Counted from the first letter of the stretch, positions 12,701 through 27,700 are shown. The stretch is 64,000 bases of DNA from Paragonimus westermani (GCA_008508345.1 QNGE01000294.1:216634-280633), one strand, 5' to 3'. Made by a program: numbers and translations. Notes: generated by a model not told the origin, from the letters alone.

Positions 12701-15700
12701 GACCCGACGATTGAAACTTCCCTTAAGGGCCAAACTACAGAAATCCTTAAACTTGCACAGCGAGATATTGACTAGTGAAGTCTTCCACAAGTGAACACGA
12801 TTAAGCGTTTAGATGAGACAATTCGGTCGTGTCAAATACAAGGTCGAGGGTGCAATGGTCGACACGGTTCTCTTACAAAAGTGTGACTGGAGTTCAAATT
12901 CCGAACGTATTACGGATATGCAGCACTAGCGAACTCTAGCAAGAGTGAGACTCCATTTCAGTGATGTTATTCGAAAGCAGCAGTTGTGTGTGATTTGCCA
13001 TTTATGTTTCATTTCTATCAGACCATCCTATAGGTGGGAGTATTTCATCCAAAGAATCCGAGACTGCATAACTAATCTGAAATGTGCCTATTTTATGTCA
13101 CATTCAGCATACTGTCACCGATGTAATAGGTAAGATTTGACAGGAAATATTTTGCTCATTTTTACGTGAACATTCCACAAAAGTCTTATCTAATGCGAAC
13201 GTTTACGGCAATCTCCCGACTATGGAGTTTAGAACGCAGTAGATGTAACATCTAGAATCACTGGGAGTACACAACCCAATTCCACACATCATGAAGTGTA
13301 AGTACAGAGGCTGAAGCAAATGTTCGATAGTGAATTTTGTTACGTATTTTGGTAGCTTGAAAAATTGTTATCATCGGAATTTCACAAAAGAAAATTTTCT
13401 CTCAAGTACGAGTGCAACACTTTCGTCAGCATAGGTGAGTCCAGTGAAGGTCAGCTGAAGTGAAAATGATGTGCATGTTAGGCACGAGAAGAATATTCTC
13501 TTAGCCGCCCGCCCATGACTTAACATTAGAATTGAGCGACTACGGGCCGAAAAAGACTGGCTTAAATGAAACTATTGTCGTATAACAGACAGTTTAGTTT
13601 GTGAATAATATAGGGAGATGAAGGACCAGAAGTGACTATTGGAATCGTGTGTACGCACAATGGGGGGCTGCCATCGTGACGAATGACATTGTACTGCTGC
13701 CCAACTTGTGTGAATACATGTCAGCCGTGCACATGAATATACGCGTTCGTGGGCCTATGATTTAACATGATTTATACGGGATTTCATACAATAAGCACCT
13801 TCGCGGACTGAGAGTCTTTCGCTGCCACAACACTATGGATGCGAAATGTGCGATCGAATGTGAATGATGTTCAGACCATAATTTCACTTTTCAATTCACG
13901 TGTGTGAACCGGTGAATTCTAGTAGACGCGTGTGAGTTAAGCGAGGAGTTATGCATCAGTGTTCAAAGTTATGCTCTGGGCTACAGCCTCAAGGTTGAAA
14001 GAAACATGACTCAACTAGACGACAGGTTAAAATTTGATGATAAAACAATTTGGACAAAACGGTTGTCTGCACGGATGGGAATGAATAAAGTCAACGCCTG
14101 CTGTTTAACACATCTCATTGAGGAATTGTTTTGTGGAGGTCAGTAGATCGTCTACAATATCATCTTAGCTTCCATTTGTTGTTCTCTTTTTAAGTTTCTC
14201 TGTCAACACTTGGGGACACTGTGTAGTTCTGTTGACTGTACTCCAGTTAAAGAGACGTGCTATGATACAGGAGTCACCGAATGGTGTTCGATAAACGTGT
14301 GGTTGGCTCATTGTTCAGAAGAAGTTTGCTTGTGTCTAAGTATACTACCATACAAATTTTTATAATAAACAAACAGCATAGAATTAATGTAGTACAGTGT
14401 GAACAAGCTTCTATTGTCGAGTGGTTTACCGACATCTTCTTTCACCACGCATCGTGCGCTGTAGGTAAGAACACCATCCGTCCACTCTCGTGTATCCGGA
14501 TCAATACGTCCCAACAACTGTACACGTAGCATTGCCTTCGGGTTGAATACGTGGTATCGGACCGCGAGACCCAACTTTGCCATGGCCATACGCAACAAGT
14601 TCAGAATAGTAGATTTGCCGCAGCCGGACGGACCAACCAAAACGACACCCATGCGTTGTTGTGTTTGCTCGTAGACCTCCAAAGCCTTTCGAATCTGTTA
14701 AAATATAACAGCTAATCGTGATTAGAATATCGCGCAAGTAACGTATTTGAAACGTAATCACAATGCAGTTCAAAAAGACTGAATCATTATGGCACACGGC
14801 GAATGTGCATGTGGATGGAAAAGAGTATTGTACGTTTTGAGAACCTACTGTGGAACAGCGTGTTCTGCACGCTTAAAAACTCCATAACCTTTCATTTTCA
14901 GAGTATCACGCCATAGATCACCAGTGCAGCAGTGGATTCGCGAGATAGGTCACTGTTATAAAGTCTGGGAGTGACTAGCGAAGTTTGGAGTCACGCGTCC
15001 ACGACAGTTAGAATAAGGCGTGGAAATACCGAAAACAGCCGCGTGAACCCCATGGTAAAAGAGTGACTAGTAAAGTCGCATTATGAAACAATCAATTGAT
15101 GCTACGTAAGATGCCTTTTGCAGAAAAGTTCCCACCATAATCGTCAATTACGTTACGCGGATAAACATGGGGCTACAAGCACAGAAACTAGTGAACGATC
15201 ACGGCGAGAATGGCGAATCGATCTCTGGTTAAACCAGGAAGCATTAGTTTAAGCTACAATGCACGCTGCCACTGCAGACCAAGCAGACTGGAAGTTTGTG
15301 AAAGTTGATGGATAATCCAAGTGGAGACTTACAAATGCGTAATTTTTCTTGTTTGTTTCGAATGTGTTCGGTAAAAGACAGTTTAAAGAGGCTGGAACAG
15401 CCAGCGGACAGACGAGACCGCGTGCATCCAGACGACTTTGCAGTTGGTGGTGAAAGCTGAGTTCGTCAGAGTGGCAAAGCAGCAATGTAAGCCTCGTTTA
15501 CCGAAAAACCACAGCATCAAACCGGACCGTTAACTAGTGTTGACCACCACAAAAGTGCGTGTCCATGGCGTCTGGACAAGTACCAAGGCTTGACGACAGT
15601 TGGCGCTCACGTCAAGCAGTGACGCGACAATCCGATTAGCATAGTCAAATTCTAGAACAACGTGGTCACCTTAGTTACACGTGTTGTGTCCGCAAAAGAC

Positions 15701-18700
15701 GCTTGGCCAACAAGTTGGTTAAGAACAAACTTTAGTAAACAAAATGAAATAATACAGCTAATCTTGAGAAGGAAAAGAGAAAGAGAAGAAAACGGGGCAC
15801 GTGACACGAGTTTAGTAGAGAATGATGGACGACCGATTTGATTACACCTTCCAAACAAACGACACTTTTATATGGGCACAATGTATTGGTTATGGACACG
15901 AATGAATACTTACCGATCCCAGCTGATTGTTTGAAAGATCCAGATGTGTTAAGGATTTATTATGTCCGAGAACGTGAGCAAAATAACTGGCAGTAGTTTC
16001 ATTCAGGTCATTGGCGGCCAGATTTAGCTCCTTAATCGTTGTGTTTCGCAACATGCTCTGCGGGAGAGACAGACAAAGTGCTGCGAGCGAATTGACGGAT
16101 TACTACGGATGATATACGACTCCACACATGTATGTTAATAATCGATACTACTGCTGTACAACCGGGCGTTTTCAATAAACGACAAGAAGTAAATGGGTGA
16201 AATGAGCTAAGTGTTTATAAGACATTTGGGGTTTCTTCGGGCAGCCATCAAGAACAGTGCAACGGACAGGCCTGTTCATGGTTATTCATCAGACTAGTTA
16301 CATAACTTTAACAGGGAACAGTGTTGTCAGGACGAAATGAACAAAACATGCACTGAATTCCAGTAAGGTCGACTATATCTTAGACGAAAGTGTGGACAAC
16401 ACTTATCTACAACTANTGTCAAAAACTAAACCACAAACGCGTACACTCATTTGCACGACAGACATGCACTCACATCACTGGGTGACAGTACGTGGTCATT
16501 CGCCTTGGTGAAGGTTCTCACACAGCATGTACACACTGTTCCGATAGTCTCTTCTTGCCCGTCGTGTTCGGGGCTTGTCCTTTTGTTCCTGAATGTCGCC
16601 TGTGGGTAATCTACTACTTGTGAGTAGTATACTACTCACAACGAAACTGCATGTTATACAACACACAGCCCACCTGACCAAACGCCTCACACTCGTTTAC
16701 CTTGATGACAGGAACCCTTATGAAGTCCTGTCACTCCCGCAGTGTTTGTGGTAACTTGACAGAAATGTATCTACTTATGTCATATAAACGGAGACGCGGT
16801 TCAGCGGTTCATTGCCATAGTTCCACATTATTCGAGTCATTCCTATAGTCGAAATGGGAACGGACAGTGGATCACGGGCAGATGAATCAGACTGGTTAAT
16901 TTAATGTCTCTAGATCATCTGGATAACACGCTTAGCTTTGTTGAAATCGCATATGCATATGCCATCATCAATATAGCTCGGTAACCTGACTTTGGATGGC
17001 ACAGTTAAATTCGAGTGCCCCAGGAAGCAACCACACATTTAAGTGTAGCGCAACTGACGTCTGTTGTTCAATAACTCAGCATAACTAATGTACTACCGAG
17101 CGCAGAAAAGCAAAGCTTATCTGCTCAGTCTATGTGACTTTTGTAACACAACTGCCACAGTCTGAATCGACTGACCCAGTCAGCTTAGCCCATATTTGCG
17201 ATAGTTTGTTACTGCTTGGTGAACAAAACAAACTGTACAGGTTACTGCTAATGAAACTGAGAGCACAACAAAATCCGGTTGGAATCAAGCTCTCGTTGCC
17301 TCATCGTTCTGACAGGTTTAAACCAGAGTGAAACCGCTGGTGGAGCATTTGGCTGAGAGTGAGTATGCTGATCTAAAGGCAATCGATTTTAACGTGACCA
17401 TATTCAGTACGAACGGGTGGTCTGCGGTTAAGTGCGTCCAATCTACCTAACTGATGAGGAATACTGTACAAAGCATTTTTCATGAATTACACCTAAACCC
17501 TTTCCCAAACTTACTTGGATTGAATTCGCAGTGCGGCTGGCCCGGCAGTACCTATAAGTGCGCGGACTCGCGAACTGAAACATTACTACGGTTCATCTGT
17601 AAGTCATTCGCCAAACTACCGTTATTTTCGTATAGCCCCCATGATATTTTGTTTGGGTTCACAATCACATCAAAAAGCCAGGATGAGAGATGCACACACC
17701 TGTGCCTTGACCGGGAAAATGTGCTGCTCCTTGACAACCGCATACAGTGCCTCGGTCAGTCCGGTGATATTCGGATCGTCCATGTGCCCCGTGTGGAGTT
17801 TCGCGTCAGGGAACACGTCATGCAACAGCGCATCGAATCGTTTCGCATCACTGCTGGTCAGTTTCGCCAGCGTGTTTGTCCGCACTGCCCGAATGACCAA
17901 ACGTGCTTCCTCTGTGTCATCGATCGCCCCATTGTCACCTCCATCGACCTTGGGTCCTGGTTTCACTCGTGCGTGCAACATGGACCCGGCACAGTGCAGA
18001 ACTGTTTTCAATGCCCGTAGACCCCAGTCGTAATGCTGCTGCACTGATAGTAACTGTCTACAAGTGAAGGTATAAACAAATTTGTCACATTTTCAACCCA
18101 GAATTCTTGAATGAATCAGGCTGATATTCACATAAACTGTATGTGATAGGCGAATCGTTGAGAAAAATGAGCGAACTGTGAGGCCTGTTGATTGCACTTG
18201 CTGTTAAGGCTTAAATCCATAGCCACCGATTTACCCACGATTGTTCAGAATGTACACACTCCTTGTTAGACGACACACATCGCAGTATGTATGAATTTCC
18301 AACCGTCTACTGCCTAATGGTGGCCTTGCAATAGACCCCTGATTGATTCTCTGTGTGTTAGCTGTAAGCCCAACACATGAAACGATCTGACGTTATCTGT
18401 TTCAATATACGCCATTGTAGCAATCGGACGGGAGGATGGCAACTGCTTCATTTGACTATAGTCTCCACACCTAGGGACAGAGTGTTAACCCTCACATGTC
18501 AGTCATATTTCATCTTTGGACTCGGTTGCACACCCGTCACGTTGCCACGTTTAGGTATGCTATTTCTGTCACTGGTTTGTATCCAGCCGTAGTCTCAACT
18601 TCTCACAATTTGGTCTCATCTAAATCACCACATCTGCCAAACTACTCATCAGCTGTTTTTCTTGAGGTCGCTCATAATGGGCTCCATTAAAGGTGATCCT

Positions 18701-21700
18701 GACCAGCTGTAAGACCAGATAACTATTTCATGTAGGTCGAAAGCATAACACAACGCTATACTTAAGCTACCAAAAACTCGTTGAATCATTTACCCAGGTT
18801 AACTGTCGTGTGGTTGCTCATACTGATGAGATCCGGTATACATCGATCGTCCAACAAGTTACACGGGGTGTACGTGCATTTTAGGTCAAATCGTTCGGCT
18901 CCATCATCACATTGTTTTGACTACCACGATCCATGATCGACAGCACATGGCTGTTGACAAATCTCTTAGCGCTCGACAGGCAACACAGGACTAGGAACCA
19001 GCATGCATTAATGAGTGCGAATGGACAAGGGAGCTATCGTGATAATTTTTCAACCACACATTCACCATTTGAACAGATTTGCAGATTTAAATGAGAGACG
19101 AGGTGGAAACTAACGAATTCGCCATAGAAACTGAGACAAGTTGTGCTGTGTTTTTCGGTTTACCATACCACTTTTGGACTCTAACTTGACGTTATGTAGC
19201 CGTGTTGTCAAGATGCTAAGTGGTGCGGTACACATCTCACTTTTGTGGCCTTGGTATATAGAGCCGTGTAGTTCCACCTCATATCAGAATGCCATGCTTG
19301 ACCAGTGCAATTATACATTTTACTCTGGTGAAGGCAGCTTGCTGCTTCGTCGGGAATGACATAGGTTGGTCATTCAAAAACGAGTATTCAGTTTGGTGCA
19401 ACTGTAATTTCTATCGATGCGGTCCACTCCGACGTCAGTGTAGACTAAACCTTATGGTTTGTGTTGGGCTTGCTGTAACACGGATTATCCTAGCCCTTCT
19501 TTTCTTAACGATAATTTCCACCTGCCGACAGAGCACCATATCTATGGCGGCAATAGGCAGATTCGTACATTTATTGGCTTTTTTCTGCTCTGAATTAAGC
19601 AATATGAGCAACCACACTACCGACCATTGTCTCACCAAGGTAATGTTATGATTCTCGTGTACTGAAATATAACAGTGCACCTAACTGTATCGCTGAAATT
19701 TTTCACATTCCTTCAGTCTAGACAAGAGGGTAGTGACCTTGTGCATGACTGAAGACAAACGCACACTAGGAAAATGTGGCCAGAATTAGCCAATGTTATC
19801 CAGCAATCTACGTACCGCTTACGGCTCAGCTGTAAAGCAAAAAAGCAGTCTCACTATCGATAGCTTTTTCTCCTAAACAAAACATTGTCCTCTTAATCGC
19901 AGTCCACCAGTGTGATTTAGTGCCAGTGTGATATTTCGTCTAGTCCAATCTGCGCACGTCATTCTTCAGGACAAGGCAGATCTTTAGAGCGGAAATCAGC
20001 CCAATTTTAACGGTGGTATTCAAAACACTGTGATGATGGAGTCGAGCGACTTGACCTAAATTGTGCACACACTCCCGTATTAGCTTACATGACTGTAGTT
20101 ACGGTGGTGTGGTAGTGCCGTTCTTTAACAGGAGTTGGAGTTAAACCCTTTAATAAGCCTTTCAGTTGAAATCGTTGTAAAAATATTCGAACTCCGAATT
20201 TTGTTTCCGAGTCCACAGCAGTGGGGCGTTCAGTATAAAAGCATTTGATGTTGCGGAAGGGCCAACTGTTGATTTGTACGATTTATCGCAGAGGTAGGCT
20301 ACTGAAGACTGATTGGTACATGTGGTGCGTTTACGGTGTTGTGCAAGAACATCGTTTTAGAAAGACCAACCAATCGTAAACACGAGTAGACATTTTGATG
20401 GTATCACCGTCTCTCTAGAAAAGCTTTTTGGTCGTAGCTCGAGCAAAATTTTGACAGACAAGTCGGTACTAACAGTGTACCTTCTTCGGGCAACATGAAC
20501 CTCCGTTCGTGCTTAAAATAATAAGCACGTGATTGACTAAACAGGCCACACGTTCACACCTTTCAGAGCTGTGATTTTGAATTGGTCTTCCCTTGATTCG
20601 AAGCCCAGACTGGAGCTTCTCTAATTCATCAAGGATGTCCTGTCTTCGTGACCACTGTGCACTGCTAAACTAAACCAAACATCCAGCGCCTTAACCGCCA
20701 TGTACTTCTGTTTGGCACAGGCTCTTTAATTCCACCCATCTTGGTGACTGACTAAACCACAGATAATTCGTTGTTTGTTTGCAATCACTCCCTTCTATTA
20801 ACATTTGTTGGAACTTGATGAGCAATATGCTAGCCCGGCCCAATCATTTCAACTGTATGACCTAGGTATATACTTCCTTCAAAGGGAAATCATGTGGCTT
20901 TGTTACATAGGTAAGCAAATTTCCGAGTGATGTTGATGTCTGAACAGATTGAAGTGGTGTCGCCTGTAGCGCAGAATCACTGAATACGCAGCACTATTCG
21001 ACGATATTTTTGTTACATTAACGGCGAGGAAGAGAACATCCCATCTCCTAAAATCGATCAATCATGTGCAACAGTCTGAGGTCAAGTCGTAAGGAAAAGG
21101 GACATAGAAAGCATGAGATATGATCTACCTGGTACGAAATGGATTGCTAACTGTAAAACAATGTAGATCTGTTCACTTTTATCGGTTCAACCAATTTGTG
21201 GTTCCAACGCATATAACCCCATACATAGAGTGAATAACGATATCAGGTGACCCGGCCTAGTTAGATGCAACCGGGACACGAGTACACACAGTTCGAAGTA
21301 ATAAGTACTAATCGTACAACAATACAGAACATCTCGACTGTTTTCATTCAGTATCCATTGCATCGTAGGTTAGAACAGTGGGGTAATTTTAAGTTAACCT
21401 TAGTGAAAGAATGGTTGCCAAGTCTGAAGCGACAAGTATTCATATTATTGACCATAAATATGATGTTTCAAGTGGATGTGGAATGATTGGCCATGGGAGG
21501 TAGAAGGTTTGTACGAATTGTTTTTGGGCACACAGGCAGGGCTTGTGCAGTCTGANTCATTCCACATCCACTTGAAACTGGAACAAGCGTGAACCGCTTG
21601 ACATTGATGAACGAATATCTCATGACAGGCTCGTATAACACCCGAATAAATATGATGTACCAGCGGGTCATTCTGATAAACAGGGCTAGGATAATACTCG

Positions 21701-24700
21701 TCCTCACTTGGCCAGCTCAAAGATGGAGACCAATTTTCTACCCAGTAGTCGAGCGTGGCGAAAACCTTCCGAGAAAAGTATCATTTCTGCTATCAAATCC
21801 ACATCGGGTTGGGTCATAGCCACGGGACGGAACAATTGTTTCAGATTGTCCGGCAGCTTCTGTCGGCCACCATAGCCTTTGCCTGCCGGGTTCAATGTGA
21901 TAAACAGGCCGGAATTGGGGTCCAGAGTGATACTACGGTTGAGCAGAGTAACATTCGGGGCCGCGGATCGAAGACCATCTTGAATCACCTGAAGATGGGG
22001 GCACCACAAAAATGAACTACATAAATCCATGGTGGAGAGTTATATCACTTCGCGCAACACGTTAGTGAGAGAGCCGTTAAACGGGGATCAGCTGACAAGC
22101 GTCATACTGAAGGCCACACGAAGATGTTGAGATATGGTGCATAAGAACCTATTTGGCTGTGCCAATCTGTGGTATAGGAACTACAAGCCTGTCGGTTCAC
22201 AATGCCTCAGACCGCATCGAACCAACACCATGTCGCCTTGTTTGATATTTGCAGTTTGAGTCTCGCCCTTGCCGAATTCGAGCATGGTCGACGCACGTAT
22301 GGTACGGTTCGGAACTTTGACGCCGGCGACAAAATCGGGAGTCCGAACCAAAGGGCTTCCCAAACGGGCACACCACCTAACCAGGCCAGATGTGTGAGCG
22401 GGCACAACACATGAAAAAGCCGCTAAGAATGGAAGCCGAATTAGAGCACGGTGCGAAAACCGTTAACAGCATCGATGAGCGCATCTTAGTGCGTTTCAAG
22501 AGTGCGACCTGGTCCCAGCAAGGTATGTTCGTCCAGACCAAGTTGTGCGTGGCTGCTGTCCAGCAAACTGAACTGAACTGAGAAGCGTATGATCCAGCAT
22601 AGCTCACCAGTACCAGATTCTGATAGACACAGACACCCACGTACACACAGATCGAATTAGTCATCCCACAAGTCCGACGTGTCTCCAGTGTGATGAATGT
22701 ATCGATTATCAACCGTCCTCGGGGGCATTTATACCCACAATGAGTACAGTCCTAGAAGTAAGTTTGCGAGCTTGCAGGAACCACGTGACGCCCCTAAATC
22801 AGCCCAGTTTGATCGATGCTCACTTTCATCAATGGGTTATCCTAGGTCGTAATCATCCAACAAGAATCCGTATGATGCGATTGTTTCGTGCCGACCCAAA
22901 CTAAACTACCTTCACATCGTGGATATATTGTTGCTCAGAGCGGAACAGGTTTCCGGGGCACAAAACACCCCAATCTGGACAACATTTTTGAACAAACTTT
23001 CTACACCGATCTCGATAACGCAACAAGCTGCCATCATCACGGACAGTGTTCAGATAAGCCATGTTGACACGGCTCGGTAACTAGGCCGCAGAACGAAGAG
23101 GGGCCAAGCGACGCCCGTTGTTTGAACGTATGGCTTTCTACACGTCCCGAGAGTTCACAAATGGCGCCATGAACTTAAAAGCAGCGTGACATATTTCGGA
23201 TCTGCGGAAAAACTGTTATGTATCAGTGTCTTGGTGATTTGTAAATCTGTTTCGTTTATGAACCATCAGTTGGTGTGAAAAGTCACCATGGTAACACAAT
23301 TTGTTGGGAGAAATTTGTCATTACTTTGTCCAGTTGCACTCACCGGCCTATGCTGGTTGCCAGTGTCCAGGGCTGCCCTTCAAGCGCCGAAACGGTTAGA
23401 TGAGTGTGGCGCCAGCTGGGCTTCGTCACTGCTGCACCGTGGTTGCCAAAACATTGGGCCGATAGGACCGAGCCACTTTGCGGGAATTGCACGTACCACC
23501 CCCGCCCTACCAACAACAGCCAGATAATCGGGCTGTGGTTTCAACCTTGTGCTGGGCCTGCTAACCCACCAGCCTTGGTTAGGTAAGCCCTTTGGCTGGG
23601 GCTCCGGATTTTGTTATCAGGACGGTAGTTCTGTGACGGGGCGAAGGTGTCCTCAAGTCAACTGGAACGCGGATCCTGTTCAAATCGTGACGTGTCAAAT
23701 TTACAGGCATGTCAATCGGTTGTTAACATCACACAATCAGTTGTGTGGGGGTGGATAGTCAATTGGTGGGATCAGGAAGTTTATGCCATGGTCATTTTCG
23801 CGAGCAATCGTTGCTGAACGCACAAGACCGTCTTTGGTCAATTGAATGTGACAGCCCCGTACAACCGAGTATTGGAGCCATGTGTATGCACCATGGGGGG
23901 CATGTCACCAAGATGGATGACAATGCACTGTTGCCTAATTTGTGTAGATACACGCTGGTAATGCAAATGAATGCATGCGTTCCTTGTCCTGTTTTCACAG
24001 AACTTATAGATGTTATGCAATACGCAACTTCGCAGACCAAGCGTATTTAGAGTTCACAACATCTGAATGCACCAACTGGATCAACAGCATGACCAGTGAC
24101 CGGGAGGTGTCTGATGTGCTTCAACGAAGTTGCCGCTCCTGGGTAACATCGGTTTCTATATCTATGTAGACGAAGGTTTCTTCACTCTGGAGATCGAGTA
24201 TCTGTCAGTTTTGCCTAAGTGACTTTCGCCGCGGTTACAGATGGGTTACTGGACACATCGTGAGGTGGTACTGACAGGTTAACCCTTTTGATTGAAGCCC
24301 CAAGCAGTTTCTGGATTAAAGATGGTACACGTAGTTTTGCTAGATTTCCAGGTGGTCAGCCAACAAAGAGGTGTTTTATACTTTTCGTTTATATTCGTCG
24401 TCAGAACCACCATCGTCAACAGCAATACATTAGTCACTGATATTGATCTCTAAACTGTGAGTATACAGAAGTAAACAAAGGAGAGGAATATGACAAACCA
24501 ATAAAACCATTAAACTTGCTGCATTATAACAAAGTCAAAGTAATCAGATCTTTTAAGAAGAGGACACCATTCACCAGAAAATTTCTGAAAGACATTCACT
24601 ATTCTGGTTCATGAACTGTCCATACGCCGCAGGTAGCTCGTTCAAGCAAGTTTGACCACGGTTAAGTGTTTGCATACGATAATTCCACCATGCCTACTGT

Positions 24701-27700
24701 GAAGTCAACAATGTGCTGGTCAACCCTTGTGCCTTCTGAAAGCGCCACCAGAATTTCAATCCCGACAGTGGAGAGCAAAAGGTAACGGTGACGAACTCCT
24801 GCAACAGCAAAGTTATATCCCAAAGCTGCTTATTGGAAGAAGGTGACTGAAAACTTTATGAGACTGCAATAGGTGCAATCAGTTGTGGGTGTTCAAATCC
24901 TATCAGTCCAAACCCCTGTTATCTGACATGGGTTTAAGCGTTTTAGATGGAACTGCATGCAGTGGATATCCAGGGGGAATGCAAAATTCGTGTTAAACCC
25001 AATCCCAACCAAAAGGTTAGCCGATATCAGTGAACGTGAAGACCGATTCGTTATGAAGTAATTTCGGGCCATTTCTCATGGTCATTACTCACAAGCCAAA
25101 GTGGTTGAGCGTTCACATTTGATAATTTGGTCGTGCCAACGGAGCAGTGGTCAACACGGTTGACTCATGAAAGCATGGCCAGAGTCCTAATCCTTGACGT
25201 GGCAAGGATACGTTTGGTGACCACATTCATTTGTATATTCTTCTTGGTTCTGATTTTTTTAAAACTGCTTTTGCTTTAGGCAAACTATCCATTTCGTATT
25301 CTGTCTGGTAGAAAAAAACACAACTCGCTCCGCGCCTCGCTAGCTTGATGTATTTTTTAGCTCGGGGACCGACAATACAAAATGGATGGCTTGACTAAAA
25401 CAAAGTGGGCAAAAAAAACAAATCATCAAAAAATGTACAGTTGAGTGCGACTAACAAAAATAGCATTTGTCACAGTAGCTATACATGTAATCGCAGAAGT
25501 CTTCGGTGGTTGTTGCCATCACAAAGCAATGCGTTTGTTGGTGATTACGGAAACCTTTGTAGCCTAAGGCAGACTTCCAATTAATCAGCTCATTTGCATA
25601 GATAAAATTTGAAAAGGTGACGCAACCAACCTGAATTTGCATAGAAACTGCTGACAGGACGGATTCTTCAAGTCGGTTGAATTCATCAAAACAACCCCAG
25701 GCGCCACATTTGACGATCCCAACAAGAATACGTCCCATGGAGCGTACGTCGATTCCCTCATCACAGTTGAAAACAAGGACCTTAGTGCAAAAGAAAATAG
25801 ATTGTCGTAGCAGTTCGCACAATGAAAATTGGGAGGAAGAACGTATTTAAACACGAACTTATCGAGCGATTTAAAAGAGGTAGTATAGTTTGAGATGTTT
25901 TGTCCTCTTTTGAAGATAAATCGACCTGAATTTTGGTTTCCCAAAGAGTGTATGGGATTACTCAAACATAGGGGAGTAGAAGAACATACTTCCGCTTGAC
26001 AGTGACACGTTGCATCACAGACCGTATCCTTACGAGTGAGCTGACTCAGCCGTAGGCACGGGCAGAATGTGTTTCTGATGCCGTTCTGTGGAGACACAGC
26101 CCGGTGAGAAAATATGGCCCAAATTTATCACGGCGGGCAAACGATATGCACTTTGTCCACCTCAAATTCGGTCACAGCTATTCTTCTGCGATGATGTGTC
26201 CCCAACGTGGCAGTTAGGCGTGCATTTGAAACTTAGTCTACAATGTGATACATGCTTGTGCTCCGCTACTGGTTGTGCGCATCAAGGTTGGCAGGCTGTA
26301 GTGCACTTTTTTATCCTGGATCGGTACTGTCATGTATGGAGCAGGAAATTCAGGACGTTGATCAGTTGATCATTTCGCTGAACTACGATGGGACAATGGC
26401 AATCATCCTATCATATCAGTGGTGGTGCTGAGCGTAAGCGAGGGAGTGATTGTTGATTAATCACTGCCGAAGGGAGCAACTGACGTGAAACCTGCATGTA
26501 ACTATGTTAAGTTAACTCACCTGTCAAAGCCTAGATTAGACTTCAGGAATGACACCACCTGATCCAGTTTTTTGACGAAGTGAAACATATTGTTCCAAAG
26601 ACCGGTGTTCGAAGGCAACGGTGGTCTGTATTTTATGTTTCCTGTGAATCTCGAAAGAAAAAAGCTTGGGTGCCTAAAGTGCTTATCCGAACAGTGGATA
26701 CTTAGTTATCGATGGCTTTCAGTAAAAAGTAAACCATGCCATTTCCTGCAAGTACTCAAAGTAATCACATCTCAAGAATAGTTCACTCCCTTTTTCAACC
26801 TGAGGGAACAAGTTTGGAAAATAACTTCGCGCTCTGACCCTACTAAAACAAGGTGTATTGTTATCCTAAGCTATCTGTACACAAAGTGGTTTGTACAGTC
26901 CTCGGATCAGTTTTATATTAAAGCCGTATTTAATGCACATTTACGCCTGTGCATGGCTCAACGTTCTTATTCGTTCAGAGAGATTAAGGAAATTTCTTCA
27001 GAATAATTTTTTACAATCAGCAGTGAGTGCGGGGGTGGCGTACATGATCCCTGATGTATATAGGCCATTCTTCCAGCCATCTTCTCATTCAACCTCGCTC
27101 ATTACCTTCGCTGGTTCATCTGATTCAACCCATGCCCATCTCGATGGGCCTGTCGGAAACAGTCAACAATCGGGTGGAGTGGAAAATCAGACCGAATAAT
27201 CATGTTTTCACCTCTGGAGAATGAATGGAAAAGCACATTTGTGGCTGTTCCACTAGGAGCGACTAGGTGATGATATGAGATGACAAGGTAATGTTGATCC
27301 AGTCCATGCGTAGATTACTATTCAGTCTAGTGAAAGAAATGTATCAGACTCTCTTGACCACAATTCCGATGGTTTGTGAGAGAGAAAATTACCCCGGAGC
27401 TCTGACACAGAGTGTAACGAAACGCCAGTGCTGTATTCCCTACCAGAAGCGGGCTAACTTGGTCTTACTGTGCACGAGAACGAAAATGATCTTTTTGGAG
27501 GTACAGCCACAGGAAGTGAATTGCAAACGCCGCTGTCCAGTGGGTACAGTAACAGGGATCTGGTATTCTGTTAGACGATGCTGTGACCAATTTGTGGGTT
27601 GGTCTGATAACAGATAACTCAGAGGATCATCAATGTTCGACAAAGGTCACTTGGTTCACTTAAGCGTAAGAACCTGATCCGTGCCCGTTGAGCAATGTTA

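Larger units (their letters stand above)
11633..14429 (-). other. DYNC2H1: DYNC2H1 intron N-O (2,797 bp)
   Basis: The intron holds SINE family 2 copy 2 (12834-12955) and repeat Z copy 1 (13645-13745). A G-run sits at 12002-12010. No gene is seen in the rest. Confidence 0.8.
18058..21707 (-). other. DYNC2H1: DYNC2H1 intron L-M (3,650 bp)
   Basis: The intron has a degraded SINE family 1 copy at 18500-18660 and a 21-bp inverted repeat at 21466-21577. In 18661-21465 nothing is recognised. Confidence 0.8.
21989..25630 (-). other. DYNC2H1: DYNC2H1 intron K-L (3,642 bp)
   Basis: The intron contains repeat X in two inverted copies (22290-22410 and 23540-23650), repeat Z copy 2 and SINE family 2 copy 3. 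The G+C-rich patches at 22200-22560 and 23290-23700 give open frames, but no protein family fits them. Confidence 0.75.

Noticed and set aside
17454..18020. Long plus-strand open frame of 188 codons
   Set aside because: It is the antisense shadow of DYNC2H1 exon M, which has family similarity and good splice sites on the minus strand.
18038..18057. Shorter exon M starting at 18038, which would imply a missing microexon
   Set aside because: The acceptor at 18058-18059 restores phase with exon L and supplies the conserved [11 protein letters not shown] segment, so no microexon is needed.
23745..24050. Plus-strand open frame of 101 codons
   Set aside because: It overlaps dispersed repeat Z and has no recognisable domain.
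26891..27199. Plus-strand open frame of about 100 codons with a Ser/His-rich end
   Set aside because: No family similarity and no clear splice or start context; length is not unusual for this base composition.
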